Source of the DNA: an uncultured Pseudovibrio sp.
GTDB lineage: Bacteria; Pseudomonadota; Alphaproteobacteria; Rhizobiales; Stappiaceae
Direction of reading: 5' to 3'
DNA length: 33,897 bases
Assembly (NCBI GenBank): GCA_947502585.1
Contig: CANNAV010000031.1
Span: 1 to 33,897 of the forward strand
A model generated the notes under the pieces. That model did no database searches. It was not told where the DNA came from and worked only from the letters and a program-made list of their open reading frames with translations. The number at the start of each line of letters is the position of its first letter. Position 1 is the stretch's first letter. The translations under genes and the position numbers were made by a program. Positions 32,873 through 33,897 of the stretch are shown here, in pieces.

Positions 32873-33237
32873 TGACTGACCTACTCATTACAAAAATGGT
32901 CACATGCCCGCACTATTTCACAGGGCTCTTAACCAAGAGTTTCCGTAACAATTGAAAACTGTCTTTATCTGTTATTTTTAAAACAGAGCAGTACCGTGTG
33001 CGCCCCCAAAAAAGGGGCATAACTTTTGGCATCTCATTAAAGCCAACCAGACTGCGCCCCATGAATGGGGCGCTCATCCATTTTAAACCAGTCGGTTTAA
33101 TCACTCTATGGAGTGAATTTACAGCGTATCGCCGAAAAGTGAGAACCGGTTTTCAGACAAAGGGACGCAAAAACAAAGGCTAAAGCAGTTCAGGTGCTTC
33201 AACTTAAATGCAAGCTGATTTAGGCCATCTCTACAAC
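32873..33237. other. Non-coding stretch with hairpin cluster and repeat
   Basis: No gene is supported here. Four stem-loops follow one another: GCCCC/GGGGC (33002-33018), GCGCCCC/GGGGCGC (33054-33073), AAACC/GGTTT (33085-33098) and TCACTC/GAGTGA (33101-33116). From 33131 to about 33190 there is sequence resembling the intergenic palindromic repeats of Rhizobiales. It contains GAAAAGTGAGAACCGGTTTT and then AGGCTAAAGC. Confidence 0.45.
33131..33190 (+). repeat. Possible RPE-like intergenic palindromic repeat
   Basis: The segment CCGAAAAGTGAGAACCGGTT, then a TTTTCAGACAAAGGGACGC stretch and GGCTAAAGCAG, resembles the dispersed palindromic mosaic repeats I know from Rhizobiales. Only one copy is evident in this window, so the assignment depends on memory of the family. 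Confidence 0.35.
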
Positions 33238-33344
33238 TGTCAATCAGCATTGAAAATTGACCCACTTTTTGCATCCAAAACTGACCCACAGGGTGGGTCA
33301 GTTTTGGATGCAAAAAGTGGGTCAATTTTCAATGCTGATTGACA
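33238..33344. mobile_element. 107-bp palindromic MITE-like element with IS21-type ends
   Basis: Two perfect 52-bp inverted arms flank a 3-bp centre (AGG). Each arm starts TGTCAATCAGCATTGA and contains two spaced copies of TGACCCAC (after ATT and after AAC). Repeated blocks of this kind are typical of IS21-family transposase-binding ends. There is no coding capacity, so it would need a transposase supplied by a full IS21 relative. No target duplication is obvious in the flanks (ACAAC / AATGT). The same terminal sequence occurs at both edges of the giant-gene island. Confidence 0.75.
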
Positions 33345-33346
33345 AA

Positions 33347-33492
33347 TGTAAGCGCCCAGGCCCTGTTGGCGCTATGCCGGACGCAGATCTGGTCTGCGAA
33401 ATTACCCGGCTCATTGAAGAGAGCCCCTTTCATGGTGAGGGATATCGCAAGATGTGGGCCCGCTTGCGTCAAAAAGGCGTTTTTACCTCTAA
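33347..33492 (+). pseudogene. IS3-family transposase OrfB fragment
   Basis: About 48 codons in frame. They read like the region before the catalytic core of IS3-family OrfB: RPGPVGAMPDADL, then EESPFHGEGYRKMWARLR and GVFTS. The 5' side is replaced by the palindromic element and the 3' side by the end of an IS5-like element, so neither the start nor the DDE core is present. It is a relic cut by two later insertions or rearrangements. Confidence 0.75.
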
Positions 33493-33897
33493 GAGCCTGA
33501 CTCAAAAGTATCTCAGTATTGACAATACCTTGCGATCCTGCGTGTTAGAGTTCTGATGTGAGCGATTGTAGCCCATGCCTGCGATACGCTTGTTAGTTTC
33601 TCCCAATCTTTGGCCAGCCTCCGGCACCTGCCAATCCAGGCAAACGTGCGTTCCACCACCCATCTGCGTGGCAGTATTTTAAAGCCCTTTACCTGATCAG
33701 AGCGCTTGATAATCTCGATTGTCCAGTTTCCCTGACCCGCCAGGGCAAGGCGGAGTTTGTTGCCTGCATAGCCACCGTCTGCGAAGACATGGCGCAGCCA
33801 TGGGAACCGCATCCGGGCGATCTGGAGCACCTGTGGAGCGCCGTCCCGATCCTGGATCGCGGCGCTGTGAACGAGAATAACCAAAAGGTTCCCCAAT
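33493..33897 (-). mobile_element. IS5-family insertion sequence, partial
   Basis: The element's end appears to be at about 33493, where GAGCCTGACTCAAAAG begins 20 bp after the transposase stop region. The adjacent CTAA fits the YTAR-type target of IS5 relatives. The element continues beyond the right edge, so the other end and any target duplication cannot be checked. Confidence 0.6.
33513..33896 (-). CDS. IS5-family transposase, C-terminal part
   Basis: C-terminal 127 residues of an IS5-family (IS427-like) DDE transposase; the N-terminal part lies beyond the right edge. The second catalytic aspartate is in FADGGYAGNKL, and the catalytic glutamate is in LPRRWVVERTFAWIGRCRRL, followed by AKDWE, the typical C-terminal signature of the group. 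The first aspartate is outside the window. The internal methionine at the window edge is not the true start, since the sequence LLVILVHSAAIQDRDGA is mid-protein in relatives. The visible part is intact, so the element may be functional. Confidence 0.85.
   Translation of the reverse strand: MGNLLVILVHSAAIQDRDGAPQVLQIARMRFPWLRHVFADGGYAGNKLRLALAGQGNWTIEIIKRSDQVKGFKILPRRWVVERTFAWIGRCRRLAKDWEKLTSVSQAWATIAHIRTLTRRIARYCQY

Noticed and set aside
33119..33556. Two frames reading through the palindrome in opposite directions with the same N-terminus
   Set aside because: The shared N-terminal peptide is only the translation of the inverted arms; only the downstream part of the plus frame is meaningful, as the IS3 relic.

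Overview
The window looks like an alphaproteobacterial chromosome of the order Hyphomicrobiales, and a marine Pseudovibrio-like genus is my best guess. The grounds are the block ftsB-pdhA-pdhB-pdhC-lpdA-lipA with a lipoylated E1 beta subunit, a four-subunit soxBDAG sarcosine oxidase operon, and moderate GC content. The genus is inference; no rRNA or other taxonomic marker is present.

Layout. (1) 319-3043: a zinc alcohol dehydrogenase and a GlxA-type AraC regulator, both on the minus strand. (2) 3142-8233: soxB-soxD-soxA-soxG, a tight plus-strand operon divergent from the regulator. It oxidises sarcosine and hands the one-carbon unit to tetrahydrofolate. (3) 8234-24612: an accessory island. 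Two minus-strand genes, a 1198-residue protein followed by a 3947-residue protein, fill nearly 15.5 kb. The giant protein has a possible GT-B-like N-terminus, degenerate beta-rich repeats, a glycine-rich hydrophobic beta region, and four or five LysM-like segments with no secretion signal. I know no characterised system of this kind. Both edges of the island carry the terminal sequence of an IS21-like element, with the two tips pointing at the cargo. Outside them lie transposase debris (left) and a decapitated EamA transporter gene (right). (4) 24613-32872: core metabolism on the minus strand: ftsB, the pyruvate dehydrogenase genes pdhA-pdhB-pdhC, an intruding GT17 glycosyltransferase gene, lpdA, a small membrane protein and lipA. 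(5) 32873-33897: an insertion-sequence scrapyard with a hairpin cluster, a 107-bp palindromic MITE-like element carrying the same termini as the island edges, an IS3-family fragment, and an IS5-family element that runs off the right edge.

How the genes fit together. LipA makes the lipoyl groups used by PdhB, PdhC and the E3 partner LpdA, so region 4 is one functional unit. Region 2 is a self-contained catabolic operon with its own likely regulator. Region 3 is the undescribed part: a co-transcribed pair of very large proteins in a mobile context, with three copies of a CAGCTCAC motif upstream as a candidate control region.
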